A stretch of 64,000 nucleotides of DNA from Portulaca oleracea (GCA_029582165.1 CM055883.1:20368501-20432500), one strand, 5' to 3'. Numbered from the stretch's first letter, positions 36,976 through 51,030 are shown. Notes: generated by a model from the letters alone, not told the origin. Program-made: numbers and translations.

Positions 36976-39900
36976 ATGGGCAGTGAACGAAAATCGAAGG
37001 ACAAAAGCAGAAGGAGAGCATTTGATTCTCAATCCGAAGGTCTGTCTACCAAAATCTTTAAATTTCTTTTTCAATTTCTTCTTACTCTTTTCACACGTCT
37101 GTTTCTCTATGCATTTTTTTTACAGATGAAGGAGAACGGAAAAGGCATAGGAGTATCGATGAGCATGCGGAAAGTAGCAGAAAGAGAAACAAGAAGGAGA
37201 AATTCCATCACAAACGAGATTCCGAAAAAGGTTTCCATTTTCAAACTTATTGAGTTATTTCTTTCTTTTGCGTGTAATAGTATGTTTTGTTTAGGTTTTT
37301 GTATAAATTTAAGGTTTTCGCTTCTGGATTTTTGGCTTCAGTGGTGAGTTTGCTTGATATTTTGCTTGGTTTTTGAGCATAGGGTAAGTTTGGATTAAAT
37401 TAGTAACAGTTTTCAACTTCGGGGACCTTTACCTATAGGGTTCTGTGTACTCTATTAGCGTATTGATGAATAATGATAATTGTTGAACAAAATGGGGTTT
37501 AAAAGTTTAATGAAAATGACTGAAGAAAAATGAATGATTGTATACTGCATGTTCCTTTGTAAAACTGAACCAAATGGTTGACTTTTCCAGACACCACTTT
37601 GTTGTGGAAATCGGAAGGGGTTATCAAGTGTAGGAATCTGTTTTCTAGTGTGGGAATTTCAACAGTGCATGAGCAACTAGAGTTTATTTTATGCAACTTT
37701 TTTGAATGGTTTCACCTTCATCTTATAGTTAATACTATGGAGGAGAAGTGTTGGGAGGTTGATGGAATTGATGGTGGTGAAGAAGAAGGGAGGGAAGAAG
37801 GTGATTTATATTCACCTTGTATGGATATATTTGTGAGGATATTAGAGGAAAAGGGGGATGGATGGTGTTGGATCCTTTGAGAATGTTCCATTTGCCCTCT
37901 TTTGCACTTGTTTAGGGGTGATTAAAGAAAGAGGTACAAGCAGTGAATATGAATGAAATGTTCCAATCTTTTCACCTCATTAATCCTGAGGAAGGTGAAG
38001 GGATATTATCTAACCTCACTTGCATCCTTTCCTACTCATTACTTCTGATCCAGGCACACTGGCTGCCTTCGTGAAACTTCAAAATTATCTTCACTTTCAC
38101 TCAGGTTCCATTGACAGGGCCGCAAGCGCACGGGTACTCTTGTAGCAATGTCAAGGTCGATCCTACAGGGACTTAGTCTAGTAACGCAGTGAACTATCCC
38201 TCTACTTAATTGCTAAGCCAATCAGGTTTGGTGATTTTTAATGATTTCTAACGAACTAACTAAAACTAAGGTCGACAGGAAAAGTTGAGCTTGAGGTAAT
38301 TCAATGGATAAAGGCTTCTAGGGTTTTACTCACCTAACAACAGGGTCTGAAAGACAAGTTAAAGCATGCGCAAGAAAGTAACTCAAACGAATCAAGAATC
38401 GATAACCTCTAAATTCTTTCGCCCTTTCGATGCTAAATATAATTATCTTGACTAACCTAATCAACAACTTTCGTCTGCCTTTCAGGTTAAACAGAATTGA
38501 AGGTCTCAAAAAGTAAGGTTATCAAATGACCCTAGTTTACTACTCCTTTTTCAACTTTCGTAAGCCTAGGTAGACAGGTTGGTAGTCGGATTCCCCTAAT
38601 TCATCTTTCGGTACTTTTCAAGTTAATCTCAGAATTACAAACATCCAAGGCCTTAAGAATGTTCGTAAGCATGAAAAACGCAACCTTCTATTGATTCAAT
38701 CAAGAATTCAAGCACAAACTAAAAACATTCTAATCGAACACCATAATGTTGGTTCATAAAACCTTAGAAAGAACGAAATCTACTCACAAATATTCATTGG
38801 AAACAAGAAATACGTCCTAAACATGATAATCAATTCTAGAACTAAGAAAGAAATATGAGAAGAGTAAAGCAAACACTAGGAGGAATTCCGTAGAATCTCT
38901 CGATCTCCGAGCGGAAAATACTTCACGAGTGTCGAGTGCTTCCTCTCGAATTCCAATTCTTCAGATTGATTCTTGATGGATGGAGGAGTTTTGGTGATGA
39001 ATTACTCAAGAAACTCTGTCTTTTTCTGCCCAGAGTGAATGATGAACGACGCCTTTCTACTCTTCCCCTTTTATCTCCGCAAAAATAACCGCCAAAGCTA
39101 GGAAACAGCGGCCACCACGGTCCGTGGCTGTCACCACGGGCTGCCCGTGGTTGGCGCTGCCTGGCCGTTCTCTGCTCGTTTCTTGCTGAAATTTGTACCA
39201 CGGTGTGATCAACAGTAGTTGATGCCCGTGGTACCCTTGGTCTTGCCAAAATTGCTCCTAAACACGACTTTTTGCCCTGGAATCTGCAAATCAATACCAA
39301 AAACACAAAGACCAAGCGTAAATAGAGAAATGGGGGAGATTAAACACATTTTTGGCCTAAATCTACCATGATTATGCTTCCAAAATACTTAGAAATAAGT
39401 GCAAATAATGCACTTATCACCTATCCTCTTCCTTTCCCATTGGTGATATGTGATACCCTAACAGAGTGCTCAGCTTTCGGATCTCATTCATTGACTCATT
39501 GTGTTATGATATGCTCTCAACTTTGCTCATTGAAATCGCGTGTTCTCTTGGTTGGCTTTTTTTCTTGTCTGCGTTTTAATATACATAGCATTTGAGCTTA
39601 TCATATTCCAATCATATTCCTTCAATGAGTGCCTTGCATTTATCTACCCCTGATAACCTAATGGTTTTTCGTTGCTGTCTAATACTCAAGATATGGCCAT
39701 CCTTCTTTCCTGCAAATATCTTTTTGTATTTGTTTGACAGAAGTTTATTTTCTGCTTACTAAACAGCTATTCTCTGCCTAAGTTTGGAGCAGGAACCCCT
39801 TTTACAAAAATAAAAATAAAAATACTGATTACTTTTAACTACAGGAATAAAATGCAGCTAATATCCTTGGATACTTTATATGAAGCTAACAAATGCTCAT

Positions 39901-42900
39901 AAAGTACATGCTACTTTGTCTGTATGGTATCTTTTGAAATCCCTGTCGCATTCTAAGATCTCTAGTTAAGGATCTGCGGAGCTAATTGATCATAATCGGA
40001 GACAAGATGTCTTCAAGTACTAGTCTTTTATTCGATTTTGGGGATTGTGCACATTAGAAGGAAGTTGAAAAACCCTTTAGTTCCTTTTATTCATGTAACT
40101 CTAGGTTGAAATGATTAGAAATACATCTGGTTTTCCAGAATTGATGAAAAGAAAAATATTAGTTGTCCCAATCCATGAAGTTAAGACTGGAGACACTCCC
40201 CTCCCCCAGAAAAGGGAAACTGAAACAACTTAAAAGAGAAGTGTTTAAGGGGATTCATGATGGCCCCACACCCTTCTTCTGGCTGGATTCCCTGGCCCTA
40301 AAAAAGGGCAAGATTACCCTAGGATGTGGTTTATTCTCCCTTACGGCTTGTTTAGTTGGGTGTAATCAACCATGTAATGTAATCATAATTACATTATTAT
40401 TTGCATTACAATGTTTGGTCGCATTTTGAGCATTGCAATCAAAATTCCAATGTAAATAACAGAACCTCTAGCAATTTAATTGTGATAACACTGACACACC
40501 TACATTATTTTGGTTACAATGTATTATAATGCAAACCTTCTATGTTGATATAATATTTCACTATTCAATTATTTTTTTCTTTTCTCACATGCTCCCTCCC
40601 CCACCCTCTTAATACATGCACATTTATACTCTCCTTCTCTCTCTCCCTCTCTCACACCCACCCACCCACCCACCCACCCACCCACCCACCCACCCACCCA
40701 CCCACTGTTAAATACACCTGTTCTTATCTTTCACACTCACACTCACACTCACTCATACATACAAAAGTGCAAAAATAAAATATGAGCGATTTGTTACACT
40801 TGTGATTACATACACATTATCTATTTTAAGTAACCAAACATTTGTAGTGCAGTCACTTTTTCATTGCATTGCACAGTTGATTACATTACATAGTTGATTG
40901 CATGATGCCCCCATTATATTATATCCAACCAAACAATATGTTAGTGTGAGTTGTGGCATAATTCTTTGGATTTATTAGAAAGAGTCAATTTTATTTGAAA
41001 GCAAGTCAAATTCACCATGACTCCATATCCTTAGTTTTGTATCAACTTGCACAACTAAGGGTCTTCAAGCTTTAGTTGAACGATTGATGTATAAGCATGC
41101 ACCTTTAGCTAGAGTCAGGTGGCGTCTGTATAATAGTGTACTTGTTCATTTATTCGGGATCTATGTTTAATATGTTTAACTACGATGAAGAATCAAGGGA
41201 GGAAAGCTAAGTTTAAGAATATATGAGACATTATGAAGTGGGAATAGTTTGTATTTGACCACCTATGTAATATAATTGAAAATTGAATTATCTCTATTAT
41301 CAGATGGGCATGTAGAGAATAGTTGGTGGTTAACCTATTTATTTTCATTGATTACTTACTTTTGACCTCTACTGTTTGCTAGTACTTACATGATATTTGT
41401 TGATACATGTTATTGATAGAAAAAGTTATATTTCAAGTATTAATAGTTCATGGTGCCTTATACATTGTAATAAAAGAAGATACCTGTTAACATTGTCTAT
41501 GACATGGGTAGTTGGGTCTAACTTTTCATTTAAGATGTGTTTGGTAGAGCCTAGAGGGGAAAACATTTTCCATGTTTTCCTAATTTTTTACTTTTTGGTA
41601 CAAAAAAACTTGGAAAAGTAATTTCCAAAGAAAATTGTTTTCCCTCAAAGGAAGGAAATTGACTCTGTTCAACAGGGGAAAAATATTTTCCACGTTTGCT
41701 TGTTCGAGCGATTTTCCAATGAAACTTTATAATACGATATGGTCTATTATGAAAGTATAAATAAGAATTTTGAACTCCGATTTTTTTTTTTAAAAAAAAT
41801 TACAAGATATATGATGACTTTTATCGACATTTTTCTCTATTAAATCTACTTGAAATTTAAGGGTGAAATTCAACTTCAATGGTTTGACGAAACTTTGTGA
41901 TATGATATAATTGATAAAAAAAGCTCAAACATGAATTTTGTGCTCCACATCTTTTTATCTGATAACATATATTGCCTCTTATATACTTTTTTTGCCACTA
42001 AAACCAACTGAATCTTTAAAGCAAAATTCAGTTTCAGTAGTCTGAATCGAAACTTTATGGTATGATGATAGGATGGAGTCAAAAAAGTACAAATTTGAAT
42101 TTTAAACTCCAAAATATTTGTGGTTGTAACTTATATTGCCAATTATGCTGACCTTTTCTGCCTGTAAATCTGACTGAAACTTAAAAGCAAAGTTTAATTT
42201 TAATGGTTTACATCGAAACTTTGTAATACGATAAGGTGGATTAAGAAAACTTAAATATTGATTTTAAGCTCCAAATGTTTTAAATTTCTAATATATATCG
42301 CACTTATGTAGACATTTTTCGTTGCTAAAACTAATTGAAACTGAAAGTGAAACTGAAACTTAAGGGCAATATTCAATTTCAACGATTTGGAGAAACCTTA
42401 CAATATGTTAGGATAGAAAAAAAAGTTAATTTTGTCATGTAAATATTTTCATGTGATAATATATATTGCCACTTATGTTGATATTTATCACTGCTAAAAT
42501 TAACTAAATTTGTAATAAAATTCAAATTTACAGTTAGGATCGTAATTGTTCCGTATGATAGGATAGATTAGAAAAAGTTTAAATATGAATTTTAAGCTTC
42601 TAATTATTTCGTTAATAATATACTAGTCTTTTGCCCATTCTTTCGAATGGGTGTTCATTTGAGTAAATGGATGTAAATATAAATAATATATAGGACAAAA
42701 TGAGAAAAACATCACAGAATATAAGATAAGTAAATATCAAATATGAATCCAAACAAATTAGGCATTAAAATTAAAAAACAATATGGTTAAATTAGGAATA
42801 AGAAATAAAATTGTGCAATAAAAACAATACAATTTAGCGTAAGAACTTTCTCAATGTTCAAATCTTGGTGGAAACAAAAGTTTTTCATTAGGTGGATGAA

Positions 42901-45900
42901 TGCAAAACTTTCAGAATGGCTATCAATTTGGTGAATATGTACAAATAGTGGGTATGAATGTGCATCAATGTGCAAGATGTAAGTATGTTTATGAATAGTG
43001 AAATTGGTGTAGACTAACAAAGTAACACTTTAGATCATCATCATATGTATATATATATGCTTAGGACTTCAAAAATAAATAATAAAAGTCGTAATTATGA
43101 TGGTTTATAAAAGTGGGAAAACTTATTTAATGATGATATAAAAAGTATTCACAATATACTCTCTCTCTTAGTATTATTCATGGCATGTGAAAGTTGTGTC
43201 GTCAAGCTTGAAATTTTTTTGACATAAATGTTCAATGTTTATAATAATTTATCATATAAAACTATTACCATTAGATTGATAACCATAAATGTTTCATAAA
43301 AGTATGATATTATGATTATTAATTATATATATAAGAAATTATCAAATAAATGACAAATAATATAAAACAAAAGTACATAATGTAAGTAAATAACTATATA
43401 TTTGTGTATAAAAGAGAGAGTGTGAGAGAAAGAGATAAAGTTAGGAGTGCTAGTTTAATTTTTTTTTCCCCTCATATTTATCAATCAAATTTTGTCTATT
43501 CTTATGGACGAAAACATGTAGCAAATTAATAATAATGTATTTGTTTGGTAAAACGACAAAGGTAGTATACATTTGAAAACTGTATTTCACTTGGTCGGAG
43601 TACATATCTGAAAGAAAAGTTTTATACTACCTCGGTTCTAATTTATTGTCATTTTTTATTTGTCTCTTTCACAATTCCTATATTGTCAGTCTTATTTACC
43701 CCTAATCAGTGAATTTATTTAGAATTTAACAATTTTTATTTCTTTTCTGGGTAAAAGATTTTGAGGGATAATTTGGAAAACTTATAAACTTTTCATCCCA
43801 TTACCAATGTGTATTAGTCTTGTAAAATTAGGTAAGAGGACATATAATATGAGACAAAATACATAATAAAATGGGCAATGAAATTAAAACCACCGAAACA
43901 TAAATGGGCCAAGCCCAACGCAATGCACGTCTTGACCCTAAACTCCCCGTTCCCAATGCCACCACACTGCACTTCCTCCCCTTCCTTTAATGGAGTTTCG
44001 GTGGTTATGATTTTTATGAGTCAACCTTGATTATGGGCAAAACTTACAGTGTTGCTAACTTGCAATTAATGAAAAACATTCTTTGGGTTCAATATTTCCC
44101 GGTGCCGTCGTTCAATATTCCATGTGCCGTCATTCCCCCCCCCCTGAAAACAGGGTATTTTGGGTGCTGGCCATGGTTCTTGAAATACCCGTTTATGTTT
44201 ATGGGACGCCACGTTGAAGGGTCTGTTGGTATCAACAAACCCATTTGACGGAAGAATCGAGCAAGATGAGCATCATCATCAGGATTTGGGGTTCAAAGGG
44301 GACAGAGAAAGTCAGCATAGACTGATTCCTCCGGCCCTCGTATACTTCTCCGACATACGGTCGTCCGCCTGTCATCCTCGTTTCTGTTGATTCCATACCT
44401 CCTTGGTATTGGCTTGCCTTTTTGATTCCATGTTGATCATGATGGAAGGCATAAAAATTGGGAGGAGAAAGAATTGTAGAAGATGGGAGCAAGAAACAAT
44501 TGTGGAAGTTGTGTATCACAAGAAAGAAATGGGGAGACGGTTACTGACTAATGCAATATGTGGGTAGTTATCTAGAGAGGGAAAGAGTGTGAGAAAGATT
44601 TGATCCGGCGGTTGAGATGTTGTATTATCTGAAATCAACGGCCCATATTCACTAATGCATGAGATTGGCAGAATGGAACGGGGAAGAGACCTGGGGGCAT
44701 TCATTCTACAATTTTAGCATAAAGATATGACGTGCATATCATCATTTTCCGAAAAATGATTTCCCTCCTACTAAAGAAGAAAAAATTTGATGTCTAAAAT
44801 TATTTTTCTTGGAAAATTATTTTCCTTGGAAAATCATTTCACTTGGAAAACTATTTCCTCTGAAATCGTTTTCTTTGTAACCAAACATACCCTTAATTAC
44901 ATTCAACTTAAGTTCTGTTGTTTGAGAATTCTAATTACTTGTTTAGAAAAAAGAACATTTAAATTTCTGTCAAAATCGATCACACAACGTGGCTCTGAAA
45001 TATTTCAAAAGAAATAATCAAATTGTTTGAGTGGCTGAAGATACTAGTTATACTGAAGAGCGCAACGGGAATTAAAAGTTGAGCAGAATGCGATATCACT
45101 GTTTTTTTTTTCCCGTTATTTTCCTCACATACCACTACATATATTATTCTAAAAAGATTCATGATGAAGTCATCTTGGAGTGTTTCTGCCATATTTAGCT
45201 TTCTGTACTATATATGTATAGCTTTGTATTTGCTTTTAGTTATTCAGGTAGTTGGGCTATTATACGGTTGTTAGTTTGTTATCTGTTGATAATTACAAGC
45301 TTTTGCTATTGGATTGTAATTATCTGTTTTGCTTTATGCTCTGTTCCCTCCTGTCTTGACTCTGTTTTCATGCATATTTTCTCTGTTAATTTTCTCTGCC
45401 TTGTGTGAAATTGTTGGGTGGTTGGTAGTTGCGTAGAAGTCAAGTTTTGGTAACTTTTGGTAAGTTTTAGAAAGCTTTTGTAAGTTTTGGGAGAAGAGTT
45501 ATATTTTTTTGAAAATAATAAATATATGTGAATTATATTTGAAGAACTAAAAAAATTAAGGAAAATATATTAAAAATTAGTACTTTTTCTGTAAAAGAAT
45601 TCAGTTTGTTTTTGAAAATAAAATAGGGAGTAAAGTGGGAGAGGGTGTGAAGAACAGTGCAAGAGGGTGGCCTTTGGGCTGTTAGAGGGTGTGGCGGTGG
45701 TGGCAAAGTTGTTGCGCCCATGGTCTGGTGGCCACCTGGTGTCGGTGGTCACGTTGGGGGCGGTCGATCGATGGTGGGTGGAACCGGTGGTGGTAGTTGT
45801 TGGCTGTTTCCCTTGGTGACTAGGGTTTACGTATTTTGGGTCTTTGAGCTTCTCCGGCGGTGTCTGGTGGTCGCCTGGTAGTGGTGAAGGTGGTGGCGGC

Positions 45901-47703
45901 TGCGGCTGATCGTGATGATGGTGCAGAAAAGAGGTGTGGTGGTTGAAATTAGTTGGTGGTGGCATAGGAGTGGTCTGACGATGGGGGGGTGGTGGCAATG
46001 GTGGTTGATTTACTGGCGGCATTAACCGATGGTTTTGGTTACAAGATTTGTTTATGAACATTGTTTCAGTGTTTTTATGAGGATTATTGTAGAGTTTTAT
46101 AAGCATTGTTATATAAATATATTTTTCAAAAATTTGTTTATAGGCATTATTAGCATGTTCTGTCTCGATAAAGTTTTATGAGCATTGTAGTGCATTTTTT
46201 TTAACATGTTTTAATGTTTATGAGCAATATGGTAGAGTTTTAAGAACATTTCATGATCTATTGATCTGTTTATGGACATTTAAATAATTATTGATGGAGA
46301 CAAAAATAATAGTAAAATTCAATCAACTTAAAAATAGTAAAATTTATTTCCATCCATTTCAAAGGTGTTTTCACTGGGAGTTTTTATTTTTATTTTTTTT
46401 ATTTCCATCCATTGAATTGTAAAGTAATTAATGTTGGGGATTTAAAAACTAAGAAGGCATGATGGATAAGCGCCCCCTGGGCACACAAAGCTCTGTGCTC
46501 CCGGGAACAACGCACTGGTGTTTGGCCCCCCTTCCTTGACAATGGTTGACTTCACCACAGTGGACAATCCTCACTCAGAGGTTCTCGACTGCAAAGAATC
46601 CCCAACTTATGAGGGGCCTTCATCTTTGACTTGCTGGAAGGACCATGTTGGAAGCTTTCACATTTAGCATATCTTCCTTTTTGCTCCTGGAGCTTTCCCT
46701 AGCACACCTAGGCTAACTTGAACTCCTTTCTCTTCTAACCCCACCGGAAAGGAGCTTATCATTCTCTTACAAATTGATTAGGATATAATAGTATCAGGAA
46801 TCTGGGGAATACATGTGTAAACTGTTGTTTGGCTGACTCATTTGATGGACCTTTTCCTCATGGCTTTGGATGATATGCTTTCCTTTCATCTTTAAAGATT
46901 TATTTTGTTATTATTTTGCACTTCAACTAACTTCTCTCACATCTGTCAATGAACAAGTCTTTCCTTAGTGGGGCTAGATTTTTCGGTTAATGTTCTTTTT
47001 AAGTGAGCACCTCATCCAAAAATTTGCTGGGAAAATTTATCTGGGAGATAGTATTTCATATTATGAATTGAAAAGGCCACATTGTCTCATTAAGGGAGAT
47101 GCATACCATACTGACATGCTGATATTCTTGCAGAAAGGAAGTCAGAAAAGAAGCACAAACATAAGCACTCAAAGCATGACAGACAATCAGTGAGTCCTCC
47201 TACTTAAAATTAGTGTCGTAACATTATTCATGGACTGAAGAACCTGCAGAGGGAATGGGTGAGTCTAACATGTAAATACATGTCAACATTTGTGTCTGGG
47301 TCTCTGTAAATCCTGATTTGTAGCTATGGGAACTTGTATGCAGTGTTTGAATTTGCCAATGAAATTTAAGGTTGTTGCCCCCTCTCTCTGCTTGGGGCAT
47401 GTTTTTCTTCTATTTCTGTTCCAGTTTTCAACTTGCAAATAATATTTGATGTGTTGCTCCCCCTTACAGGACCCCAAATTCAAAGAGCTGTGTAATGAAG
47501 ATTATTTCTTGAAGAACAATGAATTTGCTACTTGGCTGAAGGAAGAGAAGAACAAATTCTTCTCTGACCTCTCCTCTGAGTCTTCACGGGAAATGTTCTC
47601 TGAATTCGTGGAAGTGTGGAACTCTAAAAAGCTTCGATCAAAGTACTACAAGGGCATTAAAACTGGTCCTCGGTCATCTCATGAATGGAAAATTAAAGAC
47701 TAG
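36976..47703 (+). CDS. SCI1: STYLE CELL-CYCLE INHIBITOR 1-like protein, four exons, 152 aa
   Basis: Exons: 36976-37039, 37126-37230, 47134-47189, 47470-47703 (stop 47701-47703). All borders are GT/AG and the phases join without a stop. Residues 1-75 are extremely basic and His/Ser rich (starts MGSERKSKDKSRRR; later KKHKHKHSKHDR), fitting a nuclear protein. Residues 76-152 form the conserved C-terminal domain with NNEFATWLKEEK, FFSDLSSE, SREMFSEFVEVWN, YYKGIKTGPRSSHEWKIKD. Length and both halves match tobacco SCI1, a nuclear inhibitor of cell proliferation in stigma and style. Intron 1 is 86 bp and intron 2 is 9.9 kb, filled with repeats. Because the long intron keeps both consensus borders and the phase fits, I think the gene is intact, but expression is not shown. 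Confidence 0.9.
37231..38111 (+). other. SCI1 intron 2, first part
   Basis: No exon detected. The ORF at 37578-37880 has no motif and lies between valid exons whose phases already join, so I treat it as intron. Confidence 0.6.
38112..39419 (-). mobile_element. Solo LTR-like repeat in the SCI1 intron
   Basis: On minus it opens TGATAAGTGCATTATTTGCA and closes GGCCCTGTCA, so it has TG...CA ends over 1.3 kb. No coding sequence. It contains CCACGG-T-CCGTGG at about 39115-39127 and further CCACGG/CCGTGG pairs to 39236. Flanks TCCAT and CCTAT match only partly, so the target duplication is not clean. Confidence 0.6.
39420..40344 (+). other. SCI1 intron 2, no feature seen
   Basis: Ordinary AT-rich intron sequence; the short ORFs show no recognisable motif. 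Confidence 0.5.
40345..40938. mobile_element. MITE-like element with CTTGTTTAGTTGGGTGTAAT ends
   Basis: The left end near 40345 reads CTTGTTTAGTTGGGTGTAAT. The right end near 40915-40938 reads, inverted, TATTGTTTGGTTGGATATAAT. No ORF inside. It contains the (CCCA)n run at 40655-40704 and ACACTC repeats at 40732-40755. The superfamily is not determined. Confidence 0.55.
40655..40704. repeat. (CCCA)n microsatellite
   Basis: About twelve CCCA units in a row, preceded by a CTCTCTCC run. Confidence 0.95.
41534..44892. mobile_element. Possible MITE-type pair of ends around AT-rich intron sequence
   Basis: At 41534 GTGTTTGGT precedes repeated GGAAAACATTTTCC strings. At 44760-44892 TTTTCCTTGGAAAATCATTTC-like strings end in ACCAAACATACCC. 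Such GTGTTTGGT...ACCAAACA ends with many GGAAAA/TTTTCC motifs are typical of plant MITEs. The 3.3 kb length means the ends may belong to two elements or to one with later inserts; the repeated GAAACTTTG(T)GATATGAT motif at 41880-42240 lies inside. Confidence 0.4.
45600..46030. repeat. GGT/ACC-rich low-complexity stretch
   Basis: Dominated by GGTGGTGG and GGCGGTGG strings. The minus ORF across it is Pro/His/Thr-rich only because of this composition. No gene is called. Confidence 0.7.
46031..47133 (+). other. SCI1 intron 2, last part
   Basis: AT-rich, then a moderately GC-rich stretch at 46440-46760 without recognisable coding. It ends in a TTCTTGCAG acceptor before exon 3. Confidence 0.55.
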
Positions 47704-47951
47704 TCTAAAAGGGTATCTATATCACTATTTATGTTGCTTATGGCACACTGTGGCCCAGGTTTTTATGTTTTGAATGCACTCAGAAATAGGAGAGCTGGTG
47801 TAATGGTGTATGATCAGTAGACAGATGTTGATGAGCCGAGAATGTGTAGTTGGTGGAAAATGAAAGTGAAATGAGTTGCTGAGCTATGTAATTGGAGTAG
47901 ATTTGCTTTTGCTTTTGCTTTTGCTTTGTTTCGGGGCCTGAAATAGATCCA
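47704..47951 (+). other. Presumed SCI1 3' untranslated region
   Basis: Follows the stop codon. Contains TTGCTTTTGC repeats at 47905-47927. No exact AATAAA is seen; the polyadenylation site cannot be fixed. Confidence 0.45.
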
Positions 47952-49615
47952 TGTTGTCAGAACTGCCCGATGACTGATTCAGTTGGCCTAGGGGGGTCAT
48001 TGGGTCAGCTGGTTGTCACCAGTTGAGCTGGTCAAAATCGACACAACGGGCCGGTCACGAGTAAAAAAGTTTTTTATGTATGGAATTACTTCAAAACAAG
48101 TGTATATGCATTTTGCTCTATATAAAAAATGACCCATTTACCATCTGCCACCTTCTGAACAAACTATTTGATTTGCTGGTATTGTGCACAATCTCTTACA
48201 TCTAGAGTCTAGACCAAGCAACACACTAGACCAAGTAAAGTCCACGAAGTCTATCAATCTACATAAAAAAAAGAAAAGTTAAAAAAATAAAAATAAAAAA
48301 CTCTACCATCTGAATTTGCCCTTGATCAATTTGATTATACGATAGCATGAAAATTGTACCAAATAAAATCCTTGTTTATAATTATACACGGTAATATCAG
48401 TATATCACTACATTAGCACTAGAAATTAGGGAAAAAATGGAAAAGGTAATATTTAGTTTGAAAGCAAAATAGTTTGCATTGAAAGGTGCCCAAGGGACAT
48501 TGCTCACAGATGCAGTATGAGCAGAGGCCAACATCCAACTGGAAATAAAATAAAAAATATCAAGACGAGGAACAGGGAAGGCTGGGAGGGAGGAGTCGTG
48601 GGTGTAATTGCACTCTTAACCATGCTTTCTTTCTTTCTTTCTTTCTTTCTTGTCTCCTTTTTTGTTCCACATAGGTCGCATAATGGGTTTTGGACGGGGT
48701 TATAACTTATAAGCTCCTCTTTTCTAAAGAGCTTGTGTGCGTGCCATGGGCCCCTTCTATATTTTTTTTAATACATATTAAATGTATCTTTTTTCAGTTG
48801 ACATTTCTGAGTGTCGGCTATTACTCTACGTTGAATGACTTGGTAATTGAACTTTCCTAATTTTCCTTTCTAATTCCCCGATTTTCTCCTCTAGTTCAAC
48901 AGTTGTTATTCAGAAAAATGAGCTACCTTCTCCACCATAAATAGTCTGGTTTGCAACCCTTTGATAAACACACTATCCTTGTTCCTCCTCTCTCATTTTT
49001 TTACAGGACAATTGTTTACTACATAATGCAATCTCATAACCTCTAGTGTATGGGTCTGAGGGGTAACTGTGTTAACGTTGAGGGAGCGAACAACGTGGTC
49101 GATTTGCACTGTGATTACACCGAATTTGGTTTCAAGGCAATAGTTCCTTCCATGCACAATGTGTTTTCTTCCTTTTACAACCATTGCTTCCCTTCACTAC
49201 TTGTCACAAGGAGAAGGCAACTAGAGAGGAAGAGATTAAGTTGTGGAAGAAGGGATACGAAAAACAACAATATATATTCAAAAATAAATTTGCTTACCAG
49301 GATGGCAGGATGAGCAACGTAGTGTGGATGAAGAGATTATTTACCGTTGTGGCTGGCTTTGTGGTGGAGGCGCGGAGCGGTGGTGGACTAGCCACGAAGC
49401 AAGGAAGAGTGAGATCTGGCTTGGTTAAAAAAAAAAAAAAAATCCATTAAAACCTGCATAACAAGCCCCATGGCTGGGTCCAGTTCAAACTGGGTCAATC
49501 GGTTCACTCACATTTTCGGTAGTTCAACTACTATAATGGGCTAACTAAAAATTGTCCTAGTAGGACCACGCGTTGCCGGTCGAACCGGTAATAACAGGTC
49601 GATTTTAATAACATA
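47952..49615. mobile_element. Possible diverged hAT-like element
   Basis: The left end reads ATGTTGTCAGAACTG and the right end, inverted, ATGTTATTAAAATCGACC. Inner ends are rich in GGTC/GACC strings (GGGCCGGTCACG left, GGTCGAACCGGT right), as in non-autonomous plant hAT elements. No transposase is visible. A (CTTT)n run lies near 48626-48652. Ends are diverged, so confidence is low. Confidence 0.4.
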
Positions 49616-50540
<925 letters not shown>

Positions 50541-51030
50541 TCTCGGTTTTAATGCATCTTTTCATGTTCTCAATGTATCTTTCCTAATCTTTCCATTGTA
50601 TCACCTCTTATAAATTTTTCATTATGTAGTGCATCTTTTCATGTTTTTAATGTATCTTTCAAAATTCTCAATGTATCTTTTCCTATATTTCATTATATAT
50701 ATGGTGAAAATTTTTCCATCATGCAATGCATTTTTTTCCAAGCTTGGATGCAGTATTCAACAACATCAATAGATATTTTTAACATAACTTTCACGTTTTT
50801 AATGCATCTTTTCATGTTCTCAATGTATCTTTCCTAACTTTTTCTATGGTATCACAGCTTATAAATTTTCTATTATATACTACATCTTTTCGTGTTTTTA
50901 ATGTATCTTTCATAATTCTCAATGTATCTTTCCTATATTTTATTATATATATGGTGATAATTTTTCCATAATGCAGTGCATTTTTTCCCAATTTGGATGC
51001 AGTATTCAAGAACATCAATGCATACTTATT
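50541..51030. repeat. 250-bp tandem duplication rich in AATGTATCTTTC
   Basis: AATGCATCTTTTCATGTTCT occurs at 50551 and again at 50801, exactly 250 bp apart, and similarity continues through both units up to GGATGCAGTATTCAA. Within each unit the motif A(A/C)TG(T/C)ATCTTT recurs about four times. Confidence 0.9.

Noticed and set aside
37578..37880. Extra SCI1 exon candidate (100-codon ORF)
   Set aside because: Lies between exons whose phases already join, shows no similarity to the SCI1 family and has no good splice borders.
45570..46106. 178-codon Pro/His/Thr-rich ORF on minus
   Set aside because: Pure composition effect of GGT/ACC-rich low-complexity DNA; the other strand is equally open and no domain is visible.
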